In this document: one piece after another, positions 48,156-59,160 of the stretch | Layout of the letters: each line of letters starts with the position of its first letter | How positions within the stretch are numbered: position 1 is the stretch's first letter | DNA from: Elysia chlorotica | Lineage: Eukaryota; Mollusca; Gastropoda; Plakobranchidae | Reading direction: 5' to 3' | NCBI GenBank assembly: GCA_003991915.1 | Contig: RQTK01000148.1 | Location: 257,047 to 321,046, forward strand | DNA length: 64,000 nucleotides | Translations under genes and position numbers: made by a program | The notes under the pieces: generated by a model | Told to the model about the DNA's origin: nothing | What the model saw: only the letters and a program-made list of their open reading frames with translations | Databases searched by the model: none

Positions 48156-49790
48156 TTATTGCTGAAAATAGCCAGAAACTTTACCAAACAATTAATGCTA
48201 AAGGCTCAGGACAGTTACTTAACAGATAATGGGTTGATAAGGCCAAAAGCTTTATAGGATAATTACAGCTGGTTGAGTCACGAGCTTTATCAAACACATT
48301 ATGCTGGATAGATTGATAAACTTTATCAAACAAATAATGTTAGATAGATCTATGCCCTTTACGAAACAATTTGATTACAATTTTAGAGATCTGAAAATAT
48401 TTTGTATGTTATTAAGGTGCTTGTCAAAACAAAATTCTTATAAGTATAGACTAGAGGAAATCGCTCATTTTTAAAAGGTATATAATACTGATGAAAACAT
48501 TTTTCAAATATAATATCTTTTATACAATTACTTCAATGACTTGTCTTTTGTAATGTACACAGTTCGTTATGTTTTCCTAAGTATCTACATTAATGCGATC
48601 ATAACTGCCTACATAAAAAAGTAAACTATTAAAGCATACTATTAGGAACGGTTAGGTAAGTATGTTAAGTCCAAATAAGTTTGTCATAATTGACATTATA
48701 ATGTATGCGAAGGCGATTGTGTTTGAAAAAAATATTGCGATCAAGAAAAAGAGTTACTTCAGAAGGAATTCAACTTTTATAGCCGTATCCCGAAAGTAAT
48801 TTTTAGTGTTATGTCCCTTAATTTTCTGAATAAACTCTCTATAAAGCCAAGGCACGTACACGGTAACTTATAGTTATTCTACACGTCATGGTTTGATAAA
48901 CATTTACCCGATTGTTCGTTTAAAACGACACGATACCAAGTGTCACCTTAATTGAGGATTGAAATATCAAAGAGAAGATAAAAAAAAAAGACAAAATTGT
49001 GCTTAATTTATTGATCATGGGATTAATTAAGACATCAGTTACTGTAAAAGAATTGAAATTCATTATAAGAAAAAGCATTTCTGGTTAAATTCGATGTCTT
49101 TAAACATTATAAAAAAAAAAAAGTACCGTATAATGATAAAGATGGTAAACGTGATAATGTGGCAGTGCTCTTTCACAAGGACTTCACATTTGATTCTTTT
49201 TTTTTAAAAGATTGCAACACAAAAAACATCAACAAACACCAAAGGAATATTTTGCAAAATGGTAAACCATTTGATCACAGGTTTATTGCTGTAGAATAGA
49301 TGAAGCAGTTAGCAGTGTCAGAGTTGCGTACAATAAAATACAAAGTCGTAAAAAAGTAATAACAACTATTGCGTTGTGGTCATTATGTGCGTCTAGTAAT
49401 ACACAGCAGTTGCGGTAAAAAATTATTCTTGCATGAAAAACAAATACTTTGTATGGCAGGAACATTATAAAATATGAGTCTCTCATTATAAAATATCAGT
49501 CCGGATCTGTTTCTTTTTCTCTTGTCCTGCGTTCTCTCTCTTTCTTTCTTTCATTCTTTCTTTCTTTCATTCTCACCATCTATTTTTTCTTTATTTTTCA
49601 CCTGTCACCATAATAACATTTTGTCATTCTTTTACGATTCTTTCATTATCTTCCTTCTTCATTCAACACAATGTTGATGCATGTAGGTTTCATTGATGTT
49701 TTATATAAAATACAATTCTCTTTCTGCGTTTTCTAATTTTCTCTTTAACAATACATATGGTTCTCTCTCTGTCTATCTGTCGGTCTTTTC
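48156..49790. other. AT-rich intergenic stretch
   Basis: I see no gene, RNA or mobile element with recognisable motifs here. Confidence 0.6.
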
Positions 49791-49846
49791 TGCCTGTCTG
49801 TCTGTCTGTCTGTCTGTCTCTGTCTCTGTCTGTCTGTCTGTCTGTA

Positions 49847-49881
<35 letters not shown>

Positions 49882-49907
49882 GTCTGTCTGTCTGTCTGTC
49901 TCTCTGT

Positions 49908-49974
<67 letters not shown>

Positions 49975-49977
49975 TTT
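49790..49977. repeat. (CTGT)n then (CT)n compound microsatellite
   Basis: About 120 bases of CTGT units followed by about 65 bases of CT. Confidence 0.96.
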
Positions 49978-50289
49978 CATCAGTTTGTTTTAAATTTAAT
50001 TTTTCAAATCTATTAAATAAATAAGACTCAATGAAATAATGAAAGAAGAATGCATACCATAAATGTCTTACACTGGACCTACTTTTAAAGTCAATTTTGT
50101 TATTTAGGTTTACATGTTTACATTCCACAGACCTCGTGAAATCTTTTTTTTAAATGCATACTAGGACATATTAGGAGAGTTCGCAGCAAGTAAGAAGCTT
50201 CTCCATAAGTTTATATTTGAGGCTGTATTGTTGACTTGCCTCAGGCTATTTTTATTCTTTTTTTTTGTCTCAAACAATTTTTTTTTAGC

Positions 50290-50357
50290 AACACATATAT
50301 ACATATACATACATACACCACATATACATATATATACACACACATACATATATATAT

Positions 50358-50394
<37 letters not shown>

Positions 50395-50562
50395 CACACA
50401 TATATATATATATATATATATTACACACAAACACATACACACACATATATAAATATATACATACAAATACATATAAACCTACACACATATATCCACACAC
50501 AAACATATACCTACATATATACACATACACAAAGATACACACACACACACACACACAAATAT
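50290..50562. repeat. (TA)/(CA)-rich dinucleotide array
   Basis: Mixed TA and CA repeats of about 270 bases at the 3' end of the adjacent LINE, likely grown from its tail. Confidence 0.92.
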
Positions 50563-50564
50563 AT

Positions 50565-51264
50565 TAGTAATAGTATTTGTTTTACGCAAACGCATCAGGC
50601 TTCAGATTCCATTTATTGTCCCCTCTTTGACAATATTATAAGGATTCCACTTCTCTAAAAAGTGTCGATGTTTTGATTGCATAAAGCTAATCTCTTTTTC
50701 TATATTATAACGATTTATCAGTATAGATACAAAGGCTTGGATATTCGGTTTAGTTTGGTATACTTTTGATCGGTATATGTATTGTTTAGCTAACAAAATA
50801 ATTAGATCCAAAACTTGGTCTGTTTGGTTGATTTTTTCAGTGCCTAAGATTATAAGTTGTTTATTAAAGTTTAGTCTTGAACAGTGTGTGCATGTTTGTT
50901 TTAAATGTTCTGGAAGTCTCTGCCAGAATAATGTGATAATGGTACAGTTCCAAAACAAGTGTTCAATCGATTCTGGGTATAATTTACAAAACGTACATGT
51001 TTCGCTCTGTTGTTCCATGTATCTAGCGACACTTTTATTGGTTGTAAGAATATTATGTAATATTCTCATTTGCAGCCATAGTAATTTTGTATCATTTGTA
51101 GCTTTTTTAAGCAGTTTGAATATAATGTCTTGTTTAATGTCAGTTTCAAAACGGGTTTTCCATTTTTCTATTCCCTTTATTGCTGGTACTCCTTCAATGA
51201 CGTTACAATAAATATATTTTGTGCCCCGTTTTTGAGAGAGTATAGTCCACAGGTAAGGCTGCAT
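50565..51264 (-). mobile_element. L1-like LINE ORF2 C-terminus (zf-RVT)
   Basis: A 220-codon minus-strand frame. KLLWLQMRILHNILTTNKSV and CTFCKLYPESIEHLFWNC form the reverse-transcriptase zinc-binding (zf-RVT) motif C..C....E...H.f..C found at the end of L1-type ORF2 proteins. FLEKWNPYN lies near the end. The RT domain is missing (5' truncation at about 51264, next to TATC repeats). The frame is otherwise intact, so the insertion is fairly recent. Confidence 0.82.
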
Positions 51265-51497
51265 TGTTAACTTTATTGTTAACTCTTTCTCTCTATCTCT
51301 CTTTACACCTTTTTATTGGTGTATATCTCTGCTACTACTACCACGTCTCTTTTTTAATGCGTTCTTACATTCTCTCTTCTTTCTTCGTTATCTCTCTATA
51401 TTCCTGTTTATTTTTGGTCCCTCTCTGTCTCTTTTTTCTCTCTGACTGTCTGTCTCCCTCTCTGTATCAGTCTCTGCATCTCTGTCCATCTCTCTCT

Positions 51498-51654
<157 letters not shown>

Positions 51655-51804
51655 CTATACTTTCCATGTTAATTGTATCCCTACAATATACTTCTCTCTA
51701 ATCATCCCCCCCCCCCCCCATCCCTTTCAAACAATTCCTAATTACCCAACACCTATCCCGTCTGTGTATTCTATTATCACGCCCTTCACACATAGCGTCA
51801 GATA

Positions 51805-52036
51805 TTAAACATCAACGCTGCTACGATCCTCTGTAATATTATCATTGTCTTCTTCATTTTCAGAGGACAGAATACTGTATTTGGTGCCATTCTGGGACTG
51901 TGATGCGGGCCCAGCGCTTGGCATCAGAATCCGTTCAGAAGTATCTTGTAAACTCTCCCCTGGCCGTCGATGGTAGAAGCAGGCCATGACCATGTTCATA
52001 ACGAGCATGATGATAAATATTACGCCACAGTGCCAG
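51805..52036 (-). CDS. TMEM45-like protein, terminal exon 4
   Basis: Acceptor AAATATATTTCAG, then 77 codons and [23 protein letters not shown] is the last transmembrane helix of the TMEM45 family (the human WHY.A..IV.VNY region). A hydrophilic tail ending [16 protein letters not shown] follows. The first base completes Ser with exon 3. No poly(A) signal is obvious within 150 bases downstream. Confidence 0.88.
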
Positions 52037-52495
52037 CTGAAATATATTTATACAGTGAAAAAAAAACATTGTTTTGCTTATGAATCTAAGTAGAAACTTA
52101 ACAGCTTACTTTATTATCCCAAAGGAAATAATTATTATGAGTAATGATGCAGTGTTAAATGGCTTACAAACAATTTTTAGTTCCCATAATATTGTTTCAG
52201 TTTTTCGTATCTTTCTTTTCAACTGTCCTAAGCTTAACTTGCTCTATTTTTCTTTATAATACATATGGTTTTAATACTACTAACAGCTGCCTGTTATTCA
52301 TAATAATCAATTTACATCTCGATTGTTATTGCTAGAAAACTGGACAACTGGTAATTTCAGGAGGCCATAAAAGCATTACTGACTGTGCAATTATAAAACG
52401 CAAACATTTCTAATATTATCCTTCTCCTCCTTAAAAAAATCATTTATTAGTCTTTCAAAGAGAACTTTACTATTTAAGTTTTCTATCATACCCAC

Positions 52496-52660
52496 CTGAA
52501 GTATATTGTAGCCATCAATACGCTTGCAGGGCTGTTCAGATCCCACTCGGAATGCCCCTCCCCGTGCTTGTACAGTATGACCGCGATAGCCCAGAACCAA
52601 GTGCCTTGAAGCATCAGCAAAAACGCCCGACTCAACGGCAGCAGCGGGTGTCTTCTGTAC
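52496..52660 (-). CDS. TMEM45-like protein, exon 3
   Basis: A 165-base exon with acceptor CTTTTTTTCCTCCAG and donor GTGGGT. LLMLQGTWFWAIAVILYKHG matches the family signature LQGTWFWQIGFVL, followed by the luminal/loop segment EWDLNSPASVLMATIYF. Phases join exon 2 (AG+G = Arg) and exon 4 (AG+C = Ser) exactly. Confidence 0.92.
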
Positions 52661-53221
52661 CTGGAGGAAAAAAAGAACGGGCAGAGATTTAGCTATATAG
52701 ATGGTAGGTTGGTGGCTATATGCCCAACACTAGACAATTGTTGGAAATAGCGGGGTTGGAGGTTGCTTCTACAGGGGAGACAAAATGTTCTTCTTTTTAA
52801 AATAATAAACTATTAAGGTTAGCTCCCTTATGATCTAGATGTTTTTCAAGAATATTTAATTATATAGATAAAACAAAATAAAAAACTACAAACGAACCAA
52901 TAAAAAAACAACAAACAAACAGAGCTGTGTGGTAGCTGACGATGTGGTTAAGTATAAAATTGAGTTTCAGGGCAAAATGTTACCTCTGACCGTTGCGACT
53001 TTTCAATCGTTATGATCCATCAAGAATGCAAATGAAACTCCCTAGTCTAACAAAAATTATCAAGCCATTTATTACGATCACCGACTTCTTTACCAGCAGG
53101 AATGACAGCTTCAGTTGTAAGAATCAGTTCACCTCTTTTAAGCTTAATCAAGTTTTTTCGCAAAATAACTGTTTTCTTCTAAAAAAAATTAACTTCTAAA
53201 AGAGGTAGGCGATTTAGGCTG

Positions 53222-53348
53222 TTAGTTCTGCTGGTAAGTGTCAATACTTTGTGACAGAAGTCCAGGTCTCTCCACAATGTCTCTCTTTAATAACGTGTAA
53301 AACTTTCAGATTTTGGTTTTGGGACCCGTCCCCAATACAGCCTATATC
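53222..53348 (+). mobile_element. SINE family 2, partial copy g
   Basis: Plus-strand body only: ACGTGTAAAACTTTCAG and GGGACCCGTCCCCAATACAG. It lies just outside the left palindrome arm. Confidence 0.6.
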
Positions 53349-53867
53349 ATTGTGACCATACAAGCCAAGCATCAAAACAAAAACAGACAAAGAACTGTAT
53401 GGTTAGTCTGAACATGGCACACACTTGTCAAGACAGCTCTGGTTTGAAGAGTGGACTTGTATAATGTATAGAACCTGAGAACTATGACTTCTGTCCAGGT
53501 AGCTAAGTAAGGCATATATATATATATGTTCCTTGGTATTATTTTCCACGTAAATATGTCATTACTAACTTCTCGATCCAATAAATCCACAGAAGCTCAC
53601 ACGACGTAGAGAATATTACAAACTGTTAAAGACACGGAAAAACGTAAAGGTATCCATAATTATATTTTGTAAGTTAAGGGGACCTTAGATCCCCTGGAGG
53701 GATCCTATAAAGACCAAATACTATTACATTCACGGTAACGTGGTTGTTCCGTAACCAGCCATTATTAAATAAAACACTGTATATCAAAACAGGTCGATAT
53801 ATTGGGTGCGAGTGAAAGATTTTAAGCTTCGTCGAACTAGTGCAAGTGGAAATTGGTAGGACGTTGG

Positions 53868-54012
53868 TCACTTAGTGGGAATTCCACGGTTCAAAACCCA
53901 TGCATGGCAAATTTGTTTGTTACATTTCTTTCCATTTTTGAAGTAGAGATGTCCCCGTAAAATTTTCAGGCGTTAGTCTTGTGGCTCGTCCCTAATACAG
54001 TATATGCCCACG
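53868..54012 (+). mobile_element. SINE family 2, copy h (inside left palindrome arm)
   Basis: B box GGTTCAAAACC, then the body with CCCGTAAAATTTTCAGGCG and CTCGTCCCTAATACAG. The mirror copy in the right arm shows that the SINE inserted before the inverted duplication. Confidence 0.75.
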
Positions 54013-54262
54013 TTGTACTTTAGTGTCGTATATGAAGTAACATCGAATTCCGTAACTTAATACAACAACTTTATTAATACAGAAGCTAAACGGAGTGTCT
54101 GTTTCTTCCAAGGTGACTCTTCTTTTCCTCTCTTCTTCGTCACTAAGTCTCTAGCAGTCTACAGCAGTCATTGTACACAACCACTTTAACATTCAAAAGG
54201 GACATTACTGTGGTCCCTACAGTACATTACCCAACCCAATCCTATAATATAACATGGCTTAC

Positions 54263-54300
54263 CTCGCTTCCAAGAGAAGTACAAAGACCGTCGCAGCAAT
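54263..54300 (-). pseudogene. 3' stub of TMEM45-like exon 2 on the gene's own strand
   Basis: The last 38 coding bases of exon 2 (IAATVFVLLLEA) with the same donor, in the orientation expected for splicing to exon 3. The rest of the exon is replaced by (TTA)n. It is the inner end of the left palindrome arm. Confidence 0.9.
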
Positions 54301-54312
54301 ATTATTATTATC

Positions 54313-54353
<41 letters not shown>

Positions 54354-54420
54354 TCATCTTATTATTATTATTATTATCATTATTGTTATTATTGTTGTTA
54401 TTATTATCTCTATAAGAAGT
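54301..54420. repeat. (TTA)n microsatellite in the palindrome spacer
   Basis: About 110 bases of imperfect TTA/ATT directly at the inner edge of the left arm, the likely fold-back or breakpoint site. Confidence 0.93.
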
Positions 54421-54483
54421 ATAACATTCACTGTTACTTGTCAACCATTATAATGTGTTTTTTTTACTATGTGTATCACCCAG

Positions 54484-54721
54484 TTCAACACACGACCATG
54501 TACGCCTTTTTCCTGTTGTCTGGCATGATTGATGCGATGTGCTATCTGGGAGCCCCCCTGCCTGATGGCATACAATACTGTAGCATGGCTGTGGCTCTCA
54601 TTGTAGAGGGACTCCTCTTTTCGAGCCACGTACACGGCAGGGAAATATTGGATATCAATATTCACATGCTCCTTGTGAAAGTAATTGCTGCGACGGTCTT
54701 TGTACTTCTCTTGGAAGCGAG
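54484..54721 (+). CDS. TMEM45-like protein, exon 2 in inverted orientation
   Basis: A 238-base plus-strand exon with acceptor CACCCAG and donor GTAAGC. QHTTMYAFFLLSGMIDAMCY and MAVALIVEGLLFSSHVHGRE are the family's central helices and the conserved EG.LF..HVH.R motif, with DINIHMLLV after them. It has two bases at each end that match exon 1B (58050) and exon 3 (52660) in phase, but those exons are on the minus strand. The exon therefore lies backwards within its own gene. Only its last 38 bases also exist on the minus strand (54263-54300). Confidence 0.92.
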
Positions 54722-55612
54722 GTAAGCCATGTTATATTATAGGATTGGGTTGGGTAATGTACTGTAGGGACCACAGTAATGTCCCTTTTGAATGTTAAAG
54801 TGGTTGTGTACAATGACTGCTGTAGACTGCTAGAGACTTAGTGACGAAGAAGAGAGGAAAAGAAGAGTCACCTTGGAAGAAACAGACACTCCGTTTAGCT
54901 TCTGTATTAATAAAGTTGTTGTATTAAGTTACGGAATTCGATGTTACTTCATATACGACACTAAAGTACAACGTGGGCATATACTGTATTAGGGACGAGC
55001 CACAAGACTAACGCCTGAAAATTTTACGGGGACATCTCTACTTCAAAAATGGAAAGAAATGTAACAAACAAATTTGCCATGCATGGGTTTTGAACCGTGG
55101 AATTCCCACTAAGTGACCAACGTCCTACCAATTTCCACTTGCACTAGTTCGACGAAGCTTAAAATCTTTCACTCGCACCCAATATATCGACCTGTTTTGA
55201 TATACAGTGTTTTATTTAATAATGGCTGGTTACGGAACAACCACGTTACCGTGAATGTAATAGTATTTGGTCTTTATAGGATCCCTCCAGGGGATCTAAG
55301 GTCCCCTTAACTTACAAAATATAATTATGGATACCTTTACGTTTTTCCGTGTCTTTAACAGTTTGTAATATTCTCTACGTCGTGTGAGCTTCTGTGGATT
55401 TATTGGATCGAGAAGTTAGTAATGACATATTTACGTGGAAAATAATACCAAGGAACATATATATATATATGCCTTACTTAGCTACCTGGACAGAAGTCAT
55501 AGTTCTCAGGTTCTATACATTATACAAGTCCACTCTTCAAACCAGAGCTGTCTTGACAAGTGTGTGCCATGTTCAGACTAACCATACAGTTCTTTGTCTG
55601 TTTTTGTTTTGA
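54684..55612 (-). repeat. Palindrome, right arm (929 bases)
   Basis: Reverse complement of 53372-54300. It carries the end of exon 2 and intron 2 on the plus strand, and it stops inside exon 1 of TMEM45 unit A. Confidence 0.95.
54972..55116 (-). mobile_element. SINE family 2, copy i (mirror of copy h)
   Basis: Exact mirror image of 53868-54012 within the right arm. Confidence 0.75.
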
Positions 55613-55784
55613 ATGAAGAGAAGGACATTCTAGGGCCCGTTGACCAGGTGTATATGGGCGTTGAGACAAAATGAGTGTCATCCAACCTGCACTGGAAGAA
55701 TCGCCTAAGAATTGCGAAGGCCCACCAGAAGCCAAATGTGAGGAAGAAGGTGCCAGGGGCTGCATGGCCCCAGAAGTTTCCCAT
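55613..55784 (-). pseudogene. TMEM45-like exon 1, unit A (truncated paralog)
   Basis: ATG at 55784. MGNFWGHAAPGTFFLTFGFW then ILRRFFQCRLDD match the family start (MxxFxGHxxPGxFFLxxGxxW) and the unit B copy. The frame agrees with unit B as far as GPRMSFSSF, then breaks at the palindrome edge, losing the second half of the exon and its donor. The remaining 57 codons are still open. Confidence 0.88.
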
Positions 55785-55984
55785 CGTTGCAATTGGAGTC
55801 TTCAACGGGTAGTTATCTCACACATAACATCATCTACGGAAGAAATAGACATACAATAAGCATTAACTATAATGACGATGGTGAGAATGATAGTATCAAT
55901 AATTCTGATTTTGCTGATGATATAATAATACAAATAATGGTAATAATAGTAGTAGTACTAATGATGATGATAATAAAAAAAGAA

Positions 55985-56560
55985 GTAGAAGAAGAAGAAG
56001 AAGAAAAAGAAGAAGAAGAAGAAGAAGAAGANNNNNNNNNNNNNNNNNNNNNNNNNNNNNNNNNNNNNNNNNNNNNNNNNNNNNNNNNNNNNNNNNNNNN
56101 NNNNNNNNNNNNNNNNNNNNNNNNNNNNNNNNNNNNNNNNNNNNNNNNNNNNNNNNNNNNNNNNNNNNNNNNNNNNNNNNNNNNNNNNNNNNNNNNNNNN
56201 NNNNNNNNNNNNNNNNNNNNNNNNNNNNNNNNNNNNNNNNNNNNNNNNNNNNNNNNNNNNNNNNNNNNNNNNNNNNNNNNNNNNNNNNNNNNNNNNNNNN
56301 NNNNNNNNNNNNNNNNNNNNNNNNNNNNNNNNNNNNNNNNNNNNNNNNNNNNNNNNNNNNNNNNNNNNNNNNNNNNNNNNNNNNNNNNNNNNNNNNNNNN
56401 NNNNNNNNNNNNNNNNNNNNNNNNNNNNNNNNNNNNNNNNNNNNNNNNNNNNNNNNNNNNNNNNNNNNNNNNNNNAGAAGAAGAAGAAGAAGAAGAAGAA
56501 GAAGAAGAAGAAGAAGAAGAAGAAGAAGAAGAAGAAGAAGAAGAAGAAGAAGAAGAAGAA
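55985..56560. repeat. (AGA)n microsatellite with 444-base assembly gap
   Basis: AGA repeats flank N at 56032-56475. The true array length is unknown and the gap size may be an estimate. Confidence 0.95.
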
Positions 56561-57641
56561 TTAAATAAAAATGAATAGCATATAACATAAATAATAATGT
56601 TATTCACACACAAAAATAACATTTTTTATTAAGAGTGTTTACAGATACATCATTGTTTACTCGCAAATAATAAAAAATTCCAAACTAGACTTTGAAAGCT
56701 ACACATTAATATCTGTCAATGCCATGAATAATGACAAAAGTTCTTTTATTAATCATTTATAGCAGCTTATTCAGGATACAGACAGTGTAATTGGGTTGCA
56801 CGGGCGACAGTTGTTTCAAGGTTATATATAACCAGAGACATTCTTATTTCACACGCTAATATAACCTTGCCTGCATGTCCACAGGTTTACCACCCCTGTC
56901 ACCTTTAACCAAGATTGAATTAACATGTGTTGGGCTTATTGGGAGTCATCGGTTGGTGTGTTTAGACGAATCACCATTAACACTGTACATTAATACGATA
57001 ATATTTTAATCGGTACACAGGTGTAGAAATAATACATGCCTCAATCGAAGTTATAACCGAAATGGCCACAACTAGGGTGACACAGACAAACACACACAAA
57101 CTATCCATACGACATTCTTACGGCTCACTCTCATATTAACTTCATCATTTCAGAAATTTAAATCTGGAATAATCATGTAAATAGCAAACATTAAAATCGC
57201 CACATTAAACCACTGTGTATGATATAATATCTCTTAACTCACCTATTCCACAAAATGCGAACTCACCACTGTGTAATCCGAAATCCGCATGAATAAATAC
57301 ATCATGTTGTTGTTTTTTTAAGTTTGACGATTTAGAAATTCCTATAAAAGTTTGTGCTGTAACATGAGCGCGAGATATGTAAGCAGATTTTGACCTCAGT
57401 CTTATATCAATGGACAGTATAAAAACCACGTTCAGTTTCTTAAAAATGTAACCGCAACTTCTAAATAAATCTCGTTTGCCAAGACGTAGAAACGCATGAC
57501 ATAAATGCACTTGAAAATCTCTGGGCGTTAAGTTAGTACGCTATCTCAAGGTCCGCCCTCGCTTTCCATTACGCATGATTGATTTTAACGATTCCCAGGA
57601 AACTCGATAGTTCAGTGACAACGATTGCAGAATATTTATAA

Positions 57642-57642
<1 letters not shown>

Positions 57643-57727
<85 letters not shown>
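57643..57727. repeat. (AAT)n microsatellite
   Basis: About 85 bases of pure AAT just beyond unit A. Confidence 0.97.
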
Positions 57728-57730
<3 letters not shown>

Positions 57731-58049
57731 CAATGGCGCAAAATAATACTGGAGCGTTCAATTGTTCCAAGAAACGTTATGATGTGAAGTAATTTTTTTT
57801 CCAATAATGAGATTCACCGGTCTCAACACCACAAGCCCAAAGTTCCGAAATGCCTTACGTATTTCAGGTGATGCTTAAATTGGGAACGAAAACAAAGATT
57901 GTAAAGATATAATAATTATTTAATTAATTTCATATTATCCTTTTTCATACTCCTCTATCTCAAAATATTTTATAGACGTGGTCACTTCAATAATTTTTAT
58001 ACAAGTTACACAACAACAAAATATGCATATTTTTCTATCCTCCACCTAC

Positions 58050-58365
58050 TGATGCGTGACGGTATTGGCGGAGGTAGGTGTGCGCCTATCTCAATGCACA
58101 CCCCTATGATGGAGAAGACAATCTTGGCCACTGTCTCTGCTGGAAGTCTGGCGCAAAGAGCCCGGCAGCTTTTGGTTCCGGGTGTGTTTTGGGATGAAGA
58201 AGACGACGCCCTTGGACCCGTTGACCAGGTGTATATGAACGTTGAGACAAAATGAGTGCCATCCAACCTGCACTGGAAGAATCGTCTAAGAATGGCGAAG
58301 GCCCACCAAAAGCCAATTGTGAGGAAGAAGGTTCCAGCGATTGCGTGGCCCACAAAGCTTCCCAT
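58050..58365 (-). CDS. TMEM45-like protein, exon 1, unit B
   Basis: TMEM45 family members are seven-transmembrane proteins; their molecular role is poorly defined. ATG at 58365. MGSFVGHAIAGTFFLTIGFW matches the family N-terminus, so this start is preferred over an in-frame TTG seven codons upstream. A Ser-rich loop (RASSSSSQNTPG) and a second helix region (AKIVFSIIGVCIEIGAH) follow. Donor GTAGGT at 58049 leaves one base, the phase exon 2 needs. Exons 1B+2+3+4 would give 316 residues, close to family size, but only if exon 2 were on the minus strand. Confidence 0.88.
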
Positions 58366-58533
58366 CGTTATGAGTGGAGTGTTCAACGGGTAGTTATTTC
58401 ACACATTAGATCATCTGCGAAAGATTTATACGACATGGATTAAAGATAATAGCGATAGTGACGATGAGAATATCAATAATTCTTTTTTTTTGCTGATGAC
58501 ATAATAATACACATAATGGTAGTAATAATAATA

Positions 58534-58676
58534 ATAGTATTATGATACAGAGAAGCAGGCCAACAACTTTAGAGGCTCTAACAGACTGAGCTAGACCTAG
58601 GGACCAAATAATGATGCTAGCGACTAAGGGAATAATGTCTAAATAGGTTAAAAGAGACAGCCAAAAACCTAGGCGA
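58534..58676 (-). mobile_element. SINE family 1, body-only copy (minus strand)
   Basis: TATTATGATACAGAGAAGC at the left end through ACCTAGG at the right. It lacks the tRNA head and abuts the next copy head to head. Confidence 0.85.
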
Positions 58677-58686
58677 AGTGGCAGTG

Positions 58687-58830
58687 TGGCAGAGTGGTTA
58701 AGCACACTGGTCTTCCCCTTGGCAAGGCGATGGGAGCCGAGGAGAAGGTGCGGGTTCGATCGCCGTCCATGTCATCTGTGTCTTTGTCTAAGCAAGACCT
58801 AGGTTTGTGCCTGTCCCTTCTAACCTAATA
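58687..58830 (+). mobile_element. SINE family 1, copy with tRNA head (plus strand, 3'-shortened)
   Basis: A box GTGGCAGAGTGGTTAAGC, B box GGTTCGATCGCC, then CAAGACCTAGGTTTGTGCC. The body stops early at TTCTAACCTAATAATAA and continues as AAT then AAG repeats. Confidence 0.85.
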
Positions 58831-58859
58831 ATAAAAGTAAAAATAATAATACTAATAAT

Positions 58860-58861
58860 AA

Positions 58862-58892
<31 letters not shown>

Positions 58893-59160
58893 AAGAAAAA
58901 GAAGAAGAAGAAGAAGAAGAAGAAAAAGCAGAAGGAGAAGGAGAGGGAGACGGCGAAGGAGAAGGGGCAGGGGCAGGGGCAGGGGCAGGGGCAAGGGCAG
59001 GGGCAAGGGCAAGGGCAAGGGCAAGGGCAAGGACAAGGACAAGGACAAGGACAAGGACAAGGACAAGGGCAAGGACAAGGGCAAGGGCAAGGGCAAGGGC
59101 AAGGACAAGGACAAAGGCAAGGGCAAGGGTAAGGAGAAGATTAAGAATAAGAATAAGGAT
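58860..59160. repeat. (AAG)n and (GGGCAA)/(GACAAG)n purine-rich minisatellite
   Basis: AAG repeats to 58924, then about 180 bases of hexamer units GGGCAA/GGACAA. It opens a Lys/Gly/Asp frame on the plus strand that is spurious. Confidence 0.93.

Larger units (their letters stand above)
53372..54300 (+). repeat. Palindrome, left arm (929 bases)
   Basis: Inverted repeat of 54684-55612. Paired coordinates always sum to 108984, so there are no indels, and every stretch I compared is identical. In gene orientation it holds the exon 2 stub and intron 2. Confidence 0.95.
55613..57640. repeat. Tandem duplication unit A (TMEM45 5' region)
   Basis: Aligns with 58195-60243 over exon 1, its 5' UTR, a GAA/AGA microsatellite and about 1 kb of upstream sequence (e.g. 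GATTGCAGAATATTTATA at both far ends). Substitutions and indels are frequent in the non-coding part, so the duplication is old relative to the palindrome. Confidence 0.88.

Noticed and set aside
50228-50658. Tyr/Ile/His-rich frame of 140 codons
   Set aside because: A TA/CA dinucleotide array antisense to the end of the L1-like element.
55787-56578. Open frame of 263 codons rich in Glu
   Set aside because: It consists of GAA repeats and a run of N, so it is a microsatellite plus an assembly gap.
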